33,338 nt of DNA from assembly GCA_026985655.1 (NCBI GenBank), contig JALSQB010000150.1:1-33338 (forward strand), written 5' to 3'. Each line of letters begins with the position of its first letter. Positions within the stretch are counted from its first letter, which is position 1. This DNA comes from Campylobacteraceae bacterium. GTDB taxonomy: Bacteria > Campylobacterota > Campylobacteria > Campylobacterales > Sulfurovaceae. Positions 7,327-15,250 of the stretch are shown here, piece by piece. The notes beneath the pieces were generated by a model that saw only the letters and a program-made list of their open reading frames with translations, did no database searches and was not told the DNA's origin. Position numbers and translations under genes: made by a program.

Positions 7327-8556
7327 ATGTTTGATGAAATTCAATTTGAGAAGATAAATAGATTACCAAAGTATATTTTTGCTGAGATTAATGACCTAAA
7401 GATGGCAGCAAGACATGAGGGGAAAGATATTATAGATTTTTCTATGGGAAACCCAGATGCACGAACTCCTCAACCTATTATTGATAAACTTTGTGAAACA
7501 GCACAGCGTGATAAAACACATGGATATAGTGCTAGTAAAGGTATCTATAAACTTCGACTTGCCATGTCTAATTGGTACAAAAGAAAATATAATGTAGCGC
7601 TTGACCCCAATACCGAAGTAGTTGCAACTATGGGGAGTAAAGAGGGGTATGTTCACTTGGTTCAAGCCATTACAAACCCAGGCGATGTTGCCATTGTTCC
7701 TGACCCTACTTATCCAATTCACTCGCAAGCTTTTATATTGGCAGGGGCAAATGTTGAAAAGATGGAGCTTAAGTTTGATGAAGAGAACTTTGAGGTTGAT
7801 GAAGAGACATTTTTTGCAGATTTAAACAATGCGTTGGATAACTCTTTACCCAAAGCAAAGTTTTTGGTTCTAAACTTTCCTCATAATCCAACAACAGCCA
7901 CGGTTACCCCTGAATTTTATGAAAAAATAGTAGCATTGGCAAAAGAGAAACGTTTTTATATTATTTCAGATATAGCTTATGCTGATATTACGTTTGATGG
8001 CTATACAACACCATCTATCTTAGAGGTAGAGGGTGCAAAAGAGGTTGCCGTTGAAGCTTATACTATGTCCAAGTCTTATAATATGGCAGGTTGGCGTGTT
8101 GGGTTTGTTTGTGGTAATAAAAAACTCATTGGGGCGTTACAAAGCATTAAATCTTGGTTAGATTATGGAATGTTTACTCCTATTCAAGTAGCAGCTACTG
8201 TTGCACTTGATGAACACCACTATGTACCAGATGAGCAGATTATTCCTCTTTATGAAAAGAGACGTGATGTGATGCTAAAAGCATTTGAGAATGCAGGTTG
8301 GCATATGGGAAAACCAAATGCTTCTATGTTTATTTGGGGTAAAATCCCTGAAAATTGTAGGGCAATGGGTTCATTAGAATTTTCAAAAAGATTATTAACT
8401 GAAGCTGGGGTAGCTGTAAGCCCAGGGATTGGTTTTGGTAAATATGGTGATGATTATGTGCGTATTGCCTTAATTGAAAATGAAAATAGAATTCGTCAAG
8501 CTGCAAGAAACATAAAGAAGTTTTTAAAAGTAGTTGATGCTGAAAATGCAAAGTAA
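7327..8556 (+). CDS. class I/II PLP-dependent aminotransferase (AlaC/DapL-like)
   Basis: This 409-aa fold-type I aminotransferase contains DFSMGNPDARTPQPIID at the N-terminus, the NFPHNPTT substrate/cofactor segment, SDIAYADITFDGY, and the Schiff-base lysine in SKSYNMAGWRVGF (K249). It ends with RIALIENENRIRQA, which carries the carboxylate-binding arginine. The closest family patterns are AlaC alanine transaminase and the enzymes often labelled LL-diaminopimelate or aspartate aminotransferase. A position directly before hom suggests a role in aspartate-family metabolism, but substrate specificity cannot be read from sequence alone. A GAGAGGA ribosome site precedes the ATG. Confidence 0.88.
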   Translation: MFDEIQFEKINRLPKYIFAEINDLKMAARHEGKDIIDFSMGNPDARTPQPIIDKLCETAQRDKTHGYSASKGIYKLRLAMSNWYKRKYNVALDPNTEVVATMGSKEGYVHLVQAITNPGDVAIVPDPTYPIHSQAFILAGANVEKMELKFDEENFEVDEETFFADLNNALDNSLPKAKFLVLNFPHNPTTATVTPEFYEKIVALAKEKRFYIISDIAYADITFDGYTTPSILEVEGAKEVAVEAYTMSKSYNMAGWRVGFVCGNKKLIGALQSIKSWLDYGMFTPIQVAATVALDEHHYVPDEQIIPLYEKRRDVMLKAFENAGWHMGKPNASMFIWGKIPENCRAMGSLEFSKRLLTEAGVAVSPGIGFGKYGDDYVRIALIENENRIRQAARNIKKFLKVVDAENAK

Positions 8557-8578
8557 GTAAGAAAAAAAGGAAAATAAA

Positions 8579-9841
8579 ATGGTAAAAATAGGAATACTTG
8601 GGGTAGGAACAGTGGGAGCAAGTGTTGCTAATATCTTAGAAACTAATGCTGATATTTTAGAAGCAAGAGCAGGCAAAAAAATCGTTGTTAAATCAGGGGT
8701 AGTTAAAAATTTATCAAAAGATAGAGGAGTCTCTATTAAACTCTCTGATAATCCTTCAGATATTATTGATGACCCTGAAATTGATATTGTTGTTGAGCTT
8801 ATGGGTGGGGTTGAAGAGCCTTATAGATTAGTAAAACAAGCATTAGAAAATGGCAAAGCAGTAGTAACAGCCAACAAAGCACTTCTTGCCTATCATCGTT
8901 ATGAACTTCAAGAGATAGCAGGCAATACTCCACTGATGTATGAGGCTAGTACAGCTGGAGGAATCCCTATTATTGGAGCATTGCGAAATGGTTTGACGGC
9001 GAACCACATAGAGTCTATTCAAGGAATTATGAATGGCACTACCAACTATATGCTAACCAAGATGATAAATGAGGGTGCGTTATATGATGATATTTTAAAA
9101 GAGGCTCAAGCCTTAGGTTATGCTGAAGCAGACCCCACATTTGATGTTGGTGGTTTTGATGCCTCTCATAAACTTCTTATCTTGGCAAGTATTGCTTATG
9201 GAATTGATGCTAAACCAGAAGATATTTTAATTGAAGGTATAGAAAATATAAATCAAACCGATGTGGCTTTTGCAAAAGAGTTTGGATATGAGATTAAATT
9301 ATTAGGAATTGCTAAAAAAGTAAAAGAGGGAGTAGAGCTTCGCGTTCACCCAACAATGATACCAGCATCAAGTATGATAGCAAAAGTAGATGGGGTGATG
9401 AATGCTGTATCGGTTGTAGGTGATAACGTGGGAGAGACCATGTATTATGGAGCAGGAGCAGGTGGAGAAGCAACAGCTTCAGCTGTTATTGCTGATATTG
9501 TTGATATTGTTCGTGGAAATCAAGATCCAATGCTAGGCTACAAAAAGCCCCTAGAAACAGGTATGGAATTACTCTTTGAATCTGAAATCGTAACCAACTA
9601 CTATTTACGCATGAGTGTGATTGACCAATCAGGTGTTTTAGCCAAAATTACTAAAGCGTTAGAAACCTTTAATATATCAATAGAGTCTATGCTACAAAAG
9701 CCACATAGAGATGATGAATTGGTAAAACTTCTTTTTACAACGCATGCTTGTCAAGAAGAGAAAATTCAAGAGGCGATGATAGCCTTAAAAAAGCTTAACT
9801 GTGTGCATGGTGAGATTGCCATGATAAGGATTGAGAAGTAG
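8579..9841 (+). CDS. hom: homoserine dehydrogenase with C-terminal ACT domain
   Basis: Hom reduces aspartate semialdehyde to homoserine with NAD(P)H, the branch point to threonine and methionine. The 420-aa protein has the Rossmann motif GILGVGTVGASVANIL (about 4-19), TANKALLAYH, EASTAGGIPII, GIMNGTTNYMLTKM and the family signature EADPTFDVGGFDASHKL (about 180-196). An ACT domain (about 345-420, starting YYLRMSVIDQSGVLAKI) probably mediates feedback by threonine. It lies 22 nt behind the aminotransferase with an AAGGA site and is likely co-transcribed with it. This is the monofunctional, roughly 420-residue form, not an aspartokinase fusion. Confidence 0.96.
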   Translation: MVKIGILGVGTVGASVANILETNADILEARAGKKIVVKSGVVKNLSKDRGVSIKLSDNPSDIIDDPEIDIVVELMGGVEEPYRLVKQALENGKAVVTANKALLAYHRYELQEIAGNTPLMYEASTAGGIPIIGALRNGLTANHIESIQGIMNGTTNYMLTKMINEGALYDDILKEAQALGYAEADPTFDVGGFDASHKLLILASIAYGIDAKPEDILIEGIENINQTDVAFAKEFGYEIKLLGIAKKVKEGVELRVHPTMIPASSMIAKVDGVMNAVSVVGDNVGETMYYGAGAGGEATASAVIADIVDIVRGNQDPMLGYKKPLETGMELLFESEIVTNYYLRMSVIDQSGVLAKITKALETFNISIESMLQKPHRDDELVKLLFTTHACQEEKIQEAMIALKKLNCVHGEIAMIRIEK

Positions 9842-9854
9842 TTATTTTTTGTGC

Positions 9855-9860
9855 TATAAT
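9855..9860 (+). promoter_or_regulatory. -10 box for the lipoprotein gene
   Basis: GCTATAAT sits between hom and the lipoprotein ATG with a GGAGG ribosome site downstream, so this gene (and perhaps the following ArsC-like gene) can be transcribed independently of hom. Confidence 0.55.
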
Positions 9861-9885
9861 AAGCAATATTATTGGAGGCTTTATA

Positions 9886-10476
9886 ATGAAAAAAAATATT
9901 TTGCTACTTCTCTTTATGCTCTTTTTTGTAGCTTGTGAGACAGGTACACGTTATGATACAAACGCAAGTAAAAAGCAAGTTACTCAAGAAGTAGCCCCTC
10001 GTAACTTGGTGAAAAGTGAAGACATTGAAGCCTTACTTGATGACGATGGCAAGAAGTTAGAGGGTGAACCTTATTATGATGATAAGGAACAAGTAGAAGA
10101 GATTACTTCTTTTTCTGGTGGTAGAGAAATGGATGGATTAGAAGTCCACAAGATAAGAGAAGGAAAGCACGAAGGATATACCCGTTTAGTTTTTGACATC
10201 TATGAAAATGGCAAGCCTAGTAATAGTTTTGGACATTATGAAGCTAAGTATAATAGTCAAAAGAAAGATATTACCGTGGTATTAAGTGCTTATCGAAAGT
10301 TTACAGAATCGTTACCCTCTTTTTCTCACGATTCAATTATAGAAAAAATTTATTTGGAAAAATATCTTGATGATAGTGGCTTTAAATTTCATATTAAGTT
10401 ACGCCAAGATGCCAAAGTAAGAATTTTTAATTTGCCTAATCCTGCACGCCTTATTTTTGATATTAAAGCTATTTAG
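9886..10476 (+). CDS. lipoprotein with AMIN-like C-terminal domain
   Basis: The 196-aa precursor starts with a lysine-led hydrophobic signal and a lipobox FVAC, so Cys17 would become the acylated N-terminus. Residues about 18-80 are an acidic, low-complexity linker. Residues about 85-196 form a beta-rich domain (YTRLVFDIYENG, DITVVLSAY, KFHIKLRQDAKVRIFNLPNP, RLIFDI) whose alternating pattern resembles AMIN domains, which bind cell-wall or secretin partners. The GGAGG site lies 7 nt before the ATG. Hom followed by such a protein is a recurring arrangement as I remember it for this phylum. Envelope location is well supported; the exact partner is unknown. Confidence 0.7.
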   Translation: MKKNILLLLFMLFFVACETGTRYDTNASKKQVTQEVAPRNLVKSEDIEALLDDDGKKLEGEPYYDDKEQVEEITSFSGGREMDGLEVHKIREGKHEGYTRLVFDIYENGKPSNSFGHYEAKYNSQKKDITVVLSAYRKFTESLPSFSHDSIIEKIYLEKYLDDSGFKFHIKLRQDAKVRIFNLPNPARLIFDIKAI

Positions 10477-10506
10477 CTAAAATTTTAAAAAAATATAGGA
10501 TTTATA

Positions 10507-10860
10507 ATGGAAAAAATTACCATATGGCATAACCCTCGATGTTCAAAGTCAAGAGATTCATTTAAGCTTTTAGAAGAAAAGGGTTTAGCACCTAAAGTGG
10601 TGAAGTATTTAGAAGAAACTCCTTCTATTGAAGAGCTTCAAAATATACTTAAAATGTTAGGTATGACTTCAGCACAAGAACTTATGAGAAAAAAAGAGAG
10701 CATCTATAAAGAACTCAATCTTAAAGATGAAACATCTGAAGAGAAACTGCTTCAATCTATGGTTAAAAACCCTAAGCTCATAGAAAGACCCATTGTAATT
10801 AAAGGTCATAATGCTGTTATTGGTCGTCCTGTTGAGCGAGTTATTGAGCTTTTGGGCTAA
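10507..10860 (+). CDS. arsC: ArsC-family arsenate reductase-like protein (thioredoxin fold)
   Basis: This 117-aa protein matches glutaredoxin-linked ArsC along its length: catalytic HNPRCSKSR with Cys12, LMRKKESIYKEL aligning with the E. coli Arg60 region, ERPIV with the Arg94 equivalent, and IGRPVERV with the Arg107 equivalent. The Cys and three Arg used by ArsC to reduce arsenate to arsenite are therefore all present. No arsR, arsB or acr3 gene is near, so a stand-alone detoxification or a general redox role (YffB-like) are both possible. An ATAGGA-like site precedes the ATG, 30 nt after the lipoprotein stop. Confidence 0.82.
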   Translation: MEKITIWHNPRCSKSRDSFKLLEEKGLAPKVVKYLEETPSIEELQNILKMLGMTSAQELMRKKESIYKELNLKDETSEEKLLQSMVKNPKLIERPIVIKGHNAVIGRPVERVIELLG

Positions 10861-11072
10861 ATTGTCTTTAAAAACCACTAAAAACCCCATATTTTAAGTT
10901 TCTTTTTGTTACCATTCGCGACCTAAATTAAATTTTAGTGTAAATCTACGTGAAGAATTTTTATATAATTCGCACTGATTATATAAGAGTTGGTTAGATA
11001 AAAGTCTTTTTTCGACTTTCTCCTCTTCCCATAAAACGCGTACAGGTGCAAAAACACACTTAGGAGTAACCC
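10861..11072 (+). promoter_or_regulatory. alpha-operon promoter and rpmJ leader
   Basis: TATAAT at 10964-10969 is followed by TCGCAC, sharing the 12-nt block TATAATTCGCAC with the rpmE promoter. The resulting leader is close to 100 nt and includes a small hairpin with arms AAAGTC (11001-11006) and GACTTT (11014-11019), then an AGGAG ribosome site before the rpmJ ATG. No ORF is present between arsC and rpmJ. The S4-repressed pseudoknot known from E. coli is not recognisable to me. Confidence 0.6.
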
Positions 11073-11186
11073 ATGAAGGTTAGACCATCAGTAAAAAAAA
11101 TGTGTGATGATTGTAAAATAATCAAACGAAAAGGTATCGTTAGAATTATCTGCAAAAATCCAAAGCATAAACAAAGACAAGGATAA
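11073..11186 (+). CDS. rpmJ: 50S ribosomal protein L36
   Basis: The 37-aa product begins MKVRPSVKKMCDDCKIIKRK and ends NPKHKQRQG, matching L36 of the zinc-binding type with the CxxC pair (Cys11, Cys14), a third Cys at 27 and His32 as the fourth ligand. L36 packs against 23S rRNA near the peptidyl-transferase region. The TAA lies 2 nt before the rpsM ATG, and the end of rpmJ supplies the AGGA ribosome site for rpsM. It heads the alpha operon. Confidence 0.97.
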   Translation: MKVRPSVKKMCDDCKIIKRKGIVRIICKNPKHKQRQG

Positions 11187-11188
11187 GC

Positions 11189-11551
11189 ATGGCACGTATA
11201 TCAGGTGTTGATTTACCAAAGAAAAAGAGAATTGAGTACGGACTTACCTATATTTATGGTATTGGTCTTCATACTTCAAGAAAAATTCTTGATGCGACAG
11301 GTGTTGATTATAACACAAGAGTTTTCGAATTGACAGATGCACAAGCAGCTTTAATCCGTAACGAAATTCAAGCAAACTTTATGGTTGAGGGAGATCTTCG
11401 TAAGAAAGTTACTCTTGACATTAAAGCACTTATGGACTTAGGTTCATACAGAGGTCTTAGACATAGACGTGGTCTTCCATGTAGAGGTCAAAAAACCAAA
11501 ACAAATGCTAGAACTCGTAAGGGTAAAAGAAAAACTGTTGGCGCAGCATAA
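11189..11551 (+). CDS. rpsM: 30S ribosomal protein S13
   Basis: The 120-aa protein begins MARISGVDLPKKKRIEYGLT and carries the conserved GLRHRRGLPCRGQKTKTNAR region with a basic tail GKRKT. S13 sits in the 30S head, contacts tRNA in the P site and forms intersubunit bridges with L5 and 23S rRNA. It is tightly spaced with rpmJ (2 nt gap) and followed 14 nt later by rpsK. Its length is typical. Confidence 0.98.
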   Translation: MARISGVDLPKKKRIEYGLTYIYGIGLHTSRKILDATGVDYNTRVFELTDAQAALIRNEIQANFMVEGDLRKKVTLDIKALMDLGSYRGLRHRRGLPCRGQKTKTNARTRKGKRKTVGAA

Positions 11552-11565
11552 GCGAGGATTGATTA

Positions 11566-11940
11566 ATGGCTAAGAAAAAAGCAAAAAAGAATATTGCTAA
11601 AGGTGTTGTGTACGTAGCAGCAACCTTTAACAATACAGTAATTACAGTTACTGACGAAATGGGTAACGTTCTTGCATGGAGTTCTGCTGGAGCATTAGGG
11701 TTTAAAGGTTCTAAAAAATCTACACCTTTTGCAGCAACAGAAGCAGTAACAGATGCAATGCAAAAAGCAATGGAACACGGAATCAAAGAAGTTGGAATTA
11801 AAGTTCAAGGACCTGGTTCTGGTAGAGATACTGCTGTTAAAGCAATTGGTGCAACAGAGGGACTTAGAGTATCTTGGTTAAAAGATATTACACCACTTCC
11901 TCATAATGGTTGTCGTCCTCCTAAGCAGAGAAGAGTTTAA
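11566..11940 (+). CDS. rpsK: 30S ribosomal protein S11
   Basis: This 124-aa protein has the S11 signatures GVVYVAATFNNTVITVTD, AWSSAGALGFKGSKKSTPFA, VQGPGSGRDTAVKAI and the C-terminal HNGCRPPKQRRV. S11 lines the platform of the 30S near the mRNA exit region and interacts with S7 and 16S h23/h45. A GAGG site precedes the ATG. A 7-bp hairpin with a TTTTT loop (11938-11956) follows, overlapping the stop codon. Confidence 0.98.
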   Translation: MAKKKAKKNIAKGVVYVAATFNNTVITVTDEMGNVLAWSSAGALGFKGSKKSTPFAATEAVTDAMQKAMEHGIKEVGIKVQGPGSGRDTAVKAIGATEGLRVSWLKDITPLPHNGCRPPKQRRV

Positions 11941-11992
11941 TCACTTTTTGTGATTATATTCATATTTAATAGAATAATTAAAGGTATTACAA

Positions 11993-12619
11993 ATGGCAAG
12001 ATATAGAGGTCCAGTTGAAAAACTAGAGCGAAGACTTGGTGTTGATCTCGGCTTAAAAGGTGAGAGAAGACTTGCAGGAAAATCAGCTTTAGAAAAAAGA
12101 CCATACCCACCAGGGCAACATGGTCAAAGAAGAACAAAGTTAAGTGAATATGGTGAACAGCTTCAAGAGAAGCAAAAAGCTAAATTTATGTATGGTGTAT
12201 CTGAAAAACAATTTAGAGGATTGTTCGCAGAAGCTAAAAAACAAGAGGGAAATACAGGGGCAATCCTTATTCAACTTCTTGAGCAAAGACTTGATAACGT
12301 AGTTTACAGAATGGGTTTTGCAACAACCAGAAGATTTGCTAGACAACTTACAAACCACGGACATATTCTTGTTGATGGTAAAAAAGTTGATATTCCTTCT
12401 TTTAGAGTAAAAGCAGGTCAAAAAATTGAAATTAGAGAAGCCAGCAAAACTAACCCTCAAATTGTGAGAGCAATGGAATTAACTAACCAAACTGGTATGG
12501 TTGAGTGGGTAGATGTTGAAAAAGAGAAATTATTTGGAATTTTCACAAGAGTTCCAAACAGAGATGAAATTTCAATTCCAGTAGAAGAGCGTTTAATCGT
12601 TGAACTTTACTCTAAGTAG
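11993..12619 (+). CDS. rpsD: 30S ribosomal protein S4
   Basis: The 208-aa protein begins MARYRGPVEKLERRLGVDLG, lacks the N-terminal CxxC zinc motifs of some S4 types, and has the S4 RNA-binding domain at about residues 97-160 (LEQRLDNVVYRMGFATTRR, then NHGHILVDGKKVDIPSFRVK). S4 nucleates 16S assembly and is the autogenous repressor of the alpha operon in E. coli. It lies between rpsK and rpoA with an AAAGG ribosome site, the usual alpha-operon order. Confidence 0.98.
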   Translation: MARYRGPVEKLERRLGVDLGLKGERRLAGKSALEKRPYPPGQHGQRRTKLSEYGEQLQEKQKAKFMYGVSEKQFRGLFAEAKKQEGNTGAILIQLLEQRLDNVVYRMGFATTRRFARQLTNHGHILVDGKKVDIPSFRVKAGQKIEIREASKTNPQIVRAMELTNQTGMVEWVDVEKEKLFGIFTRVPNRDEISIPVEERLIVELYSK

Positions 12620-12641
12620 TAATTAGTAAAAAAGGCAAAGA

Positions 12642-13646
12642 ATGAAAAAAATTAAAGTAGCACCATCACTTCCTGAAAATGTAGAAGTAAATGAATTGGG
12701 TGAAAACAGATCTGAAGTAATTGCCTACCCTTTTGAAAGTGGTTACGCGATTACTTTGGCACATCCACTTAGAAGACTTATTTTAGGTTCTTCTATTGGG
12801 TATGCACCAATCTCAATTAAGATTGAGGGTGCAGCACATGAGTTTGACTCAGTTCGTGGAATGCATGAAGATGTTGCTGTATTTATTATTAACCTTAAAA
12901 ACATTCGTTTTAAACTTGCCGAGGGTGTTGAGAGACTAGAAGTTTCTTATAGCTTTGCTGGATCAAGAGAGATTACTGCTGCTGACTTAGTTAATGATGA
13001 TGTAGAAATTGTTAATCCTGATGCTTTTTTAGCAACACTTAACGAAGATGCACTGCTTAACTTTACAGTGGTGATTGCTCAAGGTTTAGGTTATGTTCAA
13101 AGTGAAGACTTAAGAGATGACGTTGAATCTGACAGTATCGCTTTAGATGCTTTCTTTACCCCTGTAAAAAAAGCAAATTATGACATTCAAAATGTATTAG
13201 TTGAAGACAACCCTAACTATGAAAAAATTGTTTTTGATATTGAGACAGATGGTCAAGTATCACCTGTTGATGCGTTTACTAATGCCTTAGAGACTATGTA
13301 TAAACAACTTTCAGTCTTTAATGGTGTTCTTGATGTTGAAATTAATGCTACACCAATTAAACGTTCTAATGATGATTCAGAGATTAAAGCGTATCTTGAA
13401 CCTATTGAATCTTTAGGTTTATCGGCACGTTCATTTAACTCTTTAGACAGAGCTGGAATGAAAGTAGTTGGAGAATTAGTACTTATGAGTACAACAGAGA
13501 TTAAAAACATTAAAAACCTTGGTAAAAAATCTTTAGATGAAATTTCTGAATGTTTAGAAAACCTTGGTTATGGTGAAGATTTCGAACTAGCAGACAGTGT
13601 AAGAGTAAATCTTATTAAAAAAATTGAGCAGATTAAAGAATCATAA
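12642..13646 (+). CDS. rpoA: DNA-directed RNA polymerase subunit alpha
   Basis: The 334-aa alpha subunit has the dimerisation/assembly domain at about 1-230 (GYAITLAHPLRRLILGSSIG; EGAAHEFDSVRGMHEDV) and the C-terminal domain at about 250-325. In the CTD, LSARSFNSL keeps the arginine (R263) and asparagine equivalent to E. coli R265 and N268, used for UP-element and activator contact, and the helix-hairpin-helix NLGKKSLDEI is intact. Placement between rpsD and rplQ is standard. beta and beta' are encoded about 10 kb downstream. Confidence 0.98.
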   Translation: MKKIKVAPSLPENVEVNELGENRSEVIAYPFESGYAITLAHPLRRLILGSSIGYAPISIKIEGAAHEFDSVRGMHEDVAVFIINLKNIRFKLAEGVERLEVSYSFAGSREITAADLVNDDVEIVNPDAFLATLNEDALLNFTVVIAQGLGYVQSEDLRDDVESDSIALDAFFTPVKKANYDIQNVLVEDNPNYEKIVFDIETDGQVSPVDAFTNALETMYKQLSVFNGVLDVEINATPIKRSNDDSEIKAYLEPIESLGLSARSFNSLDRAGMKVVGELVLMSTTEIKNIKNLGKKSLDEISECLENLGYGEDFELADSVRVNLIKKIEQIKES

Positions 13647-13667
13647 GCTCTTAACAAAGGAACATAG

Positions 13668-14015
13668 ATGAGACATAAACATGGATACCGTAAGCTTAGC
13701 AGAACTTCTGCACACAGAGCTGCGTTGTTAAAAAACCTTTCTATTGCTCTTATTAAATATGGAAAGATGGAAACAACTTTACCAAAAGCAAAAGAGCTTA
13801 GTAGATATTTTGAAAAACTTATCACTAAAGGTTTAAGTGGAGAGAATGCTCATAGAGCAGTATTTGCACTTTTACAAGACAAAGAGTGTACTAACAAATT
13901 AGTAACAGAAATTTCTCCAGAATATGCTGAGAGAAATGGTGGTTACACAAGAATCATCAAAACTCGTATGAGACGTGGTGATGCTGCACCAATGGCAATT
14001 ATCGAACTTGTATAA
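13668..14015 (+). CDS. rplQ: 50S ribosomal protein L17
   Basis: The 115-aa protein begins MRHKHGYRKLSRTSAHRAAL, the highly conserved L17 N-terminus, and ends with GYTRIIKTRMRRGDAAPMAI. L17 lies near the polypeptide exit tunnel. AAAGGAA precedes the ATG. It closes the alpha operon and is followed directly by a terminator hairpin. Confidence 0.98.
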   Translation: MRHKHGYRKLSRTSAHRAALLKNLSIALIKYGKMETTLPKAKELSRYFEKLITKGLSGENAHRAVFALLQDKECTNKLVTEISPEYAERNGGYTRIIKTRMRRGDAAPMAIIELV

Positions 14016-14027
14016 TTAGCTTTTCAA

Positions 14028-14062
14028 AAAGATTAAGTTGTTTAGGCATCTTAGTCTTTTTT
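14028..14062 (+). terminator. rho-independent terminator of the alpha operon
   Basis: Arms AAAGATTAAG (14028-14037) and CTTAGTCTTT (14050-14059) pair with one G-T wobble across a 12-nt loop and run into a T-rich tract, 12 nt after the rplQ stop. Confidence 0.8.
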
Positions 14063-14146
14063 CTCTTCTTCTTTTTAATCTCTTCAAAGTCATCTAAAAA
14101 TTAATTTTTTAATTTAAGTTTAAATTTATTTAAAGAAAAAACTCCC

Positions 14147-14152
14147 TATACT
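14147..14152 (+). promoter_or_regulatory. -10 box upstream of the 30-aa ORF
   Basis: TATACT follows a stretch (14080-14140) of closely spaced A- and T-runs, the upstream texture often seen at promoters in this phylum. It lies about 44 nt before the ATG at 14196. Confidence 0.4.
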
Positions 14153-14195
14153 TTCAATGTCATAAAGACACATCATATAAATTTAAGGATATAGT

Positions 14196-14288
14196 ATGCA
14201 AGAGATTATCAATAAAATAGTTGTTTTTTTATTTTATAAGAAAGAACGTAAATTAGGTGAAATTCAGATTCCTGTAACAAAGTTATAA
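14196..14288 (+). CDS. possible 30-aa small protein
   Basis: The ORF encodes 30 residues, with an amphipathic/hydrophobic first half (MQEIINKIVVFLFYKKERK) and a polar tail ending VTKL. An AAGGA site lies 6 nt before the ATG, a -10 candidate lies upstream, and a strong 13-bp terminator begins 10 nt after the stop, so it forms a self-contained transcription unit. I recognise no family. It could instead be a short regulatory RNA or a gene remnant. Confidence 0.4.
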   Translation: MQEIINKIVVFLFYKKERKLGEIQIPVTKL

Positions 14289-14298
14289 TAGCCAATAT

Positions 14299-14335
14299 AA
14301 AAGGTATAAAAAGTTTATATTCTTTTATACCTTTT
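14299..14335. terminator. bidirectional rho-independent terminator
   Basis: A perfect 13-bp stem (AAAAGGTATAAAA at 14299-14311, TTTTATACCTTTT at 14323-14335) with an 11-nt loop is flanked by A-runs on one side and T-runs on the other. It can therefore stop the 30-aa ORF transcript and the convergent minus-strand gene, whose final codons lie inside the stem. Confidence 0.85.
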
Positions 14336-14815
14336 AAATCGTAAAATCTTCTCTTTTCTTACCGAGTCTATCCAAAGTTTATTAATCAAAAAATATATCA
14401 GTGTTGAAACTCCTATGGAGTAGGGGATTGTACCGACATATAGAGGGGTAATAATTTTATTCCAATTATCTGAAAACCAATTAAGTGTTAAGTCGATATT
14501 ATCTAATCCCTCATAACCAAGTAAGAAATTTCCTGTTTGGTACTCCATGTAGTACATAAATGGCATGGTAATAGGATTGGAGAGCCAAACCATAGAGATA
14601 GCAATAGGTACATTAAATTTTATAAAAGGGGTAATAGATAAGACGGCTAACATCTGCATAGGCATGGGAATAAAGCCCCAAAAAAGACCTATAAGTACAC
14701 CTCTTGAGATAGCTTTTCTGTTAATGGCAAGATACTCATGGGGTATCTTATATTTGTGTATAAAATCTTTTATTTTACCATTAGATTGTTTTTTTTTAAA
14801 TACTTTTCGAATCAT
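14315..14815 (-). CDS. DUF2062 membrane protein
   Basis: The 166-aa protein matches the DUF2062 pattern: a basic N-terminus, then AISRGVLIGLFWGFIPMPMQ (about 36-55), a second apolar segment containing AISMVWLSNPITMPFMYY, and a third near the C-terminus (YSIGVSTLIYFLINKLW) followed by a basic tail. The NPxTMPFMYYxEY motif is characteristic. The biochemical role of the family is unknown; some members are fused to glycosyltransferases, which suggests an envelope link. It is a single gene on the minus strand, and its end overlaps the terminator at 14299-14335. Confidence 0.8.
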   Translation of the reverse strand: MIRKVFKKKQSNGKIKDFIHKYKIPHEYLAINRKAISRGVLIGLFWGFIPMPMQMLAVLSITPFIKFNVPIAISMVWLSNPITMPFMYYMEYQTGNFLLGYEGLDNIDLTLNWFSDNWNKIITPLYVGTIPYSIGVSTLIYFLINKLWIDSVRKEKILRFKRYKRI

Positions 14816-14911
14816 AGTGTATTTTATTCATTCTATCTTTAGGTTTCAATGAAAGATGTGATATTTTAGAACAAGAGAAAAACCTAAGGGGTTAAAAGTT
14901 AGCACAATAGC

Positions 14912-14940
14912 TTGACAAAGTTTTAAATATAATGTATAAC
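14912..14940 (+). promoter_or_regulatory. promoter of the Nfu-like/TPR/murE cluster
   Basis: TTGACA (14912-14917) and TATAAC (14935-14940) are separated by exactly 17 nt. A second AT-rich hexamer TATAAT at 14928-14933 overlaps but is badly spaced. The remaining 29 nt to the start codon hold the AAGGAG ribosome site. Confidence 0.65.
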
Positions 14941-14969
14941 TAGATTAATAATATATTAAGGAGAAGCGA

Positions 14970-15248
14970 GTGCTTCCATTTACAGATGAAGAGTTACAAC
15001 CCATAGTTTCTAGCATGATTGAAAAAGCAAGAGTATGGATTAAGAAAGATGGTGGAGATGTTACTTTACTTGATATTAAAGAGGGTAAAGTTTTTGTACA
15101 GTTACAAGGGGCATGTGTGGGGTGTGGTTCTTCAGGAACAACACTTAAATACGGTATTGAAAAAGAGATGAGAACAATGATTCACCCTGAAATAACTGTT
15201 GTTAATGTACCCCACGGTATGGAAGATAAGTTAGAAGAATTGGTATAA
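14970..15248 (+). CDS. NifU-like Fe-S scaffold/carrier protein (Nfu domain)
   Basis: This 92-aa protein is a stand-alone NifU C-terminal (Nfu) domain. The segment WIKKDGGDVTLLDI is followed by GACVGCGSSGTTLKYGIE, which holds the CxxC that binds a bridging [4Fe-4S] cluster in dimers. Such proteins deliver clusters to apo-targets. Translation starts with GTG at 14970, supported by AAGGAG 6 nt upstream. The A-type degenerate domain of NfuA is absent. The stop lies 2 nt before the next ATG, so this gene is coupled to the TPR gene. Confidence 0.9.
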   Translation: MLPFTDEELQPIVSSMIEKARVWIKKDGGDVTLLDIKEGKVFVQLQGACVGCGSSGTTLKYGIEKEMRTMIHPEITVVNVPHGMEDKLEELV

Positions 15249-15250
15249 TC

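Noticed and set aside
11508..11786. 92-codon antisense ORF across the rpsM-rpsK junction
   Set aside because: It covers two certain r-protein genes and has no supporting initiation signals.
12617..12632. AATTAGTAA in the rpsD-rpoA spacer as a third copy of the rpoB-leader loop
   Set aside because: The flanks cannot pair and the first base of the loop differs, so it is chance similarity.
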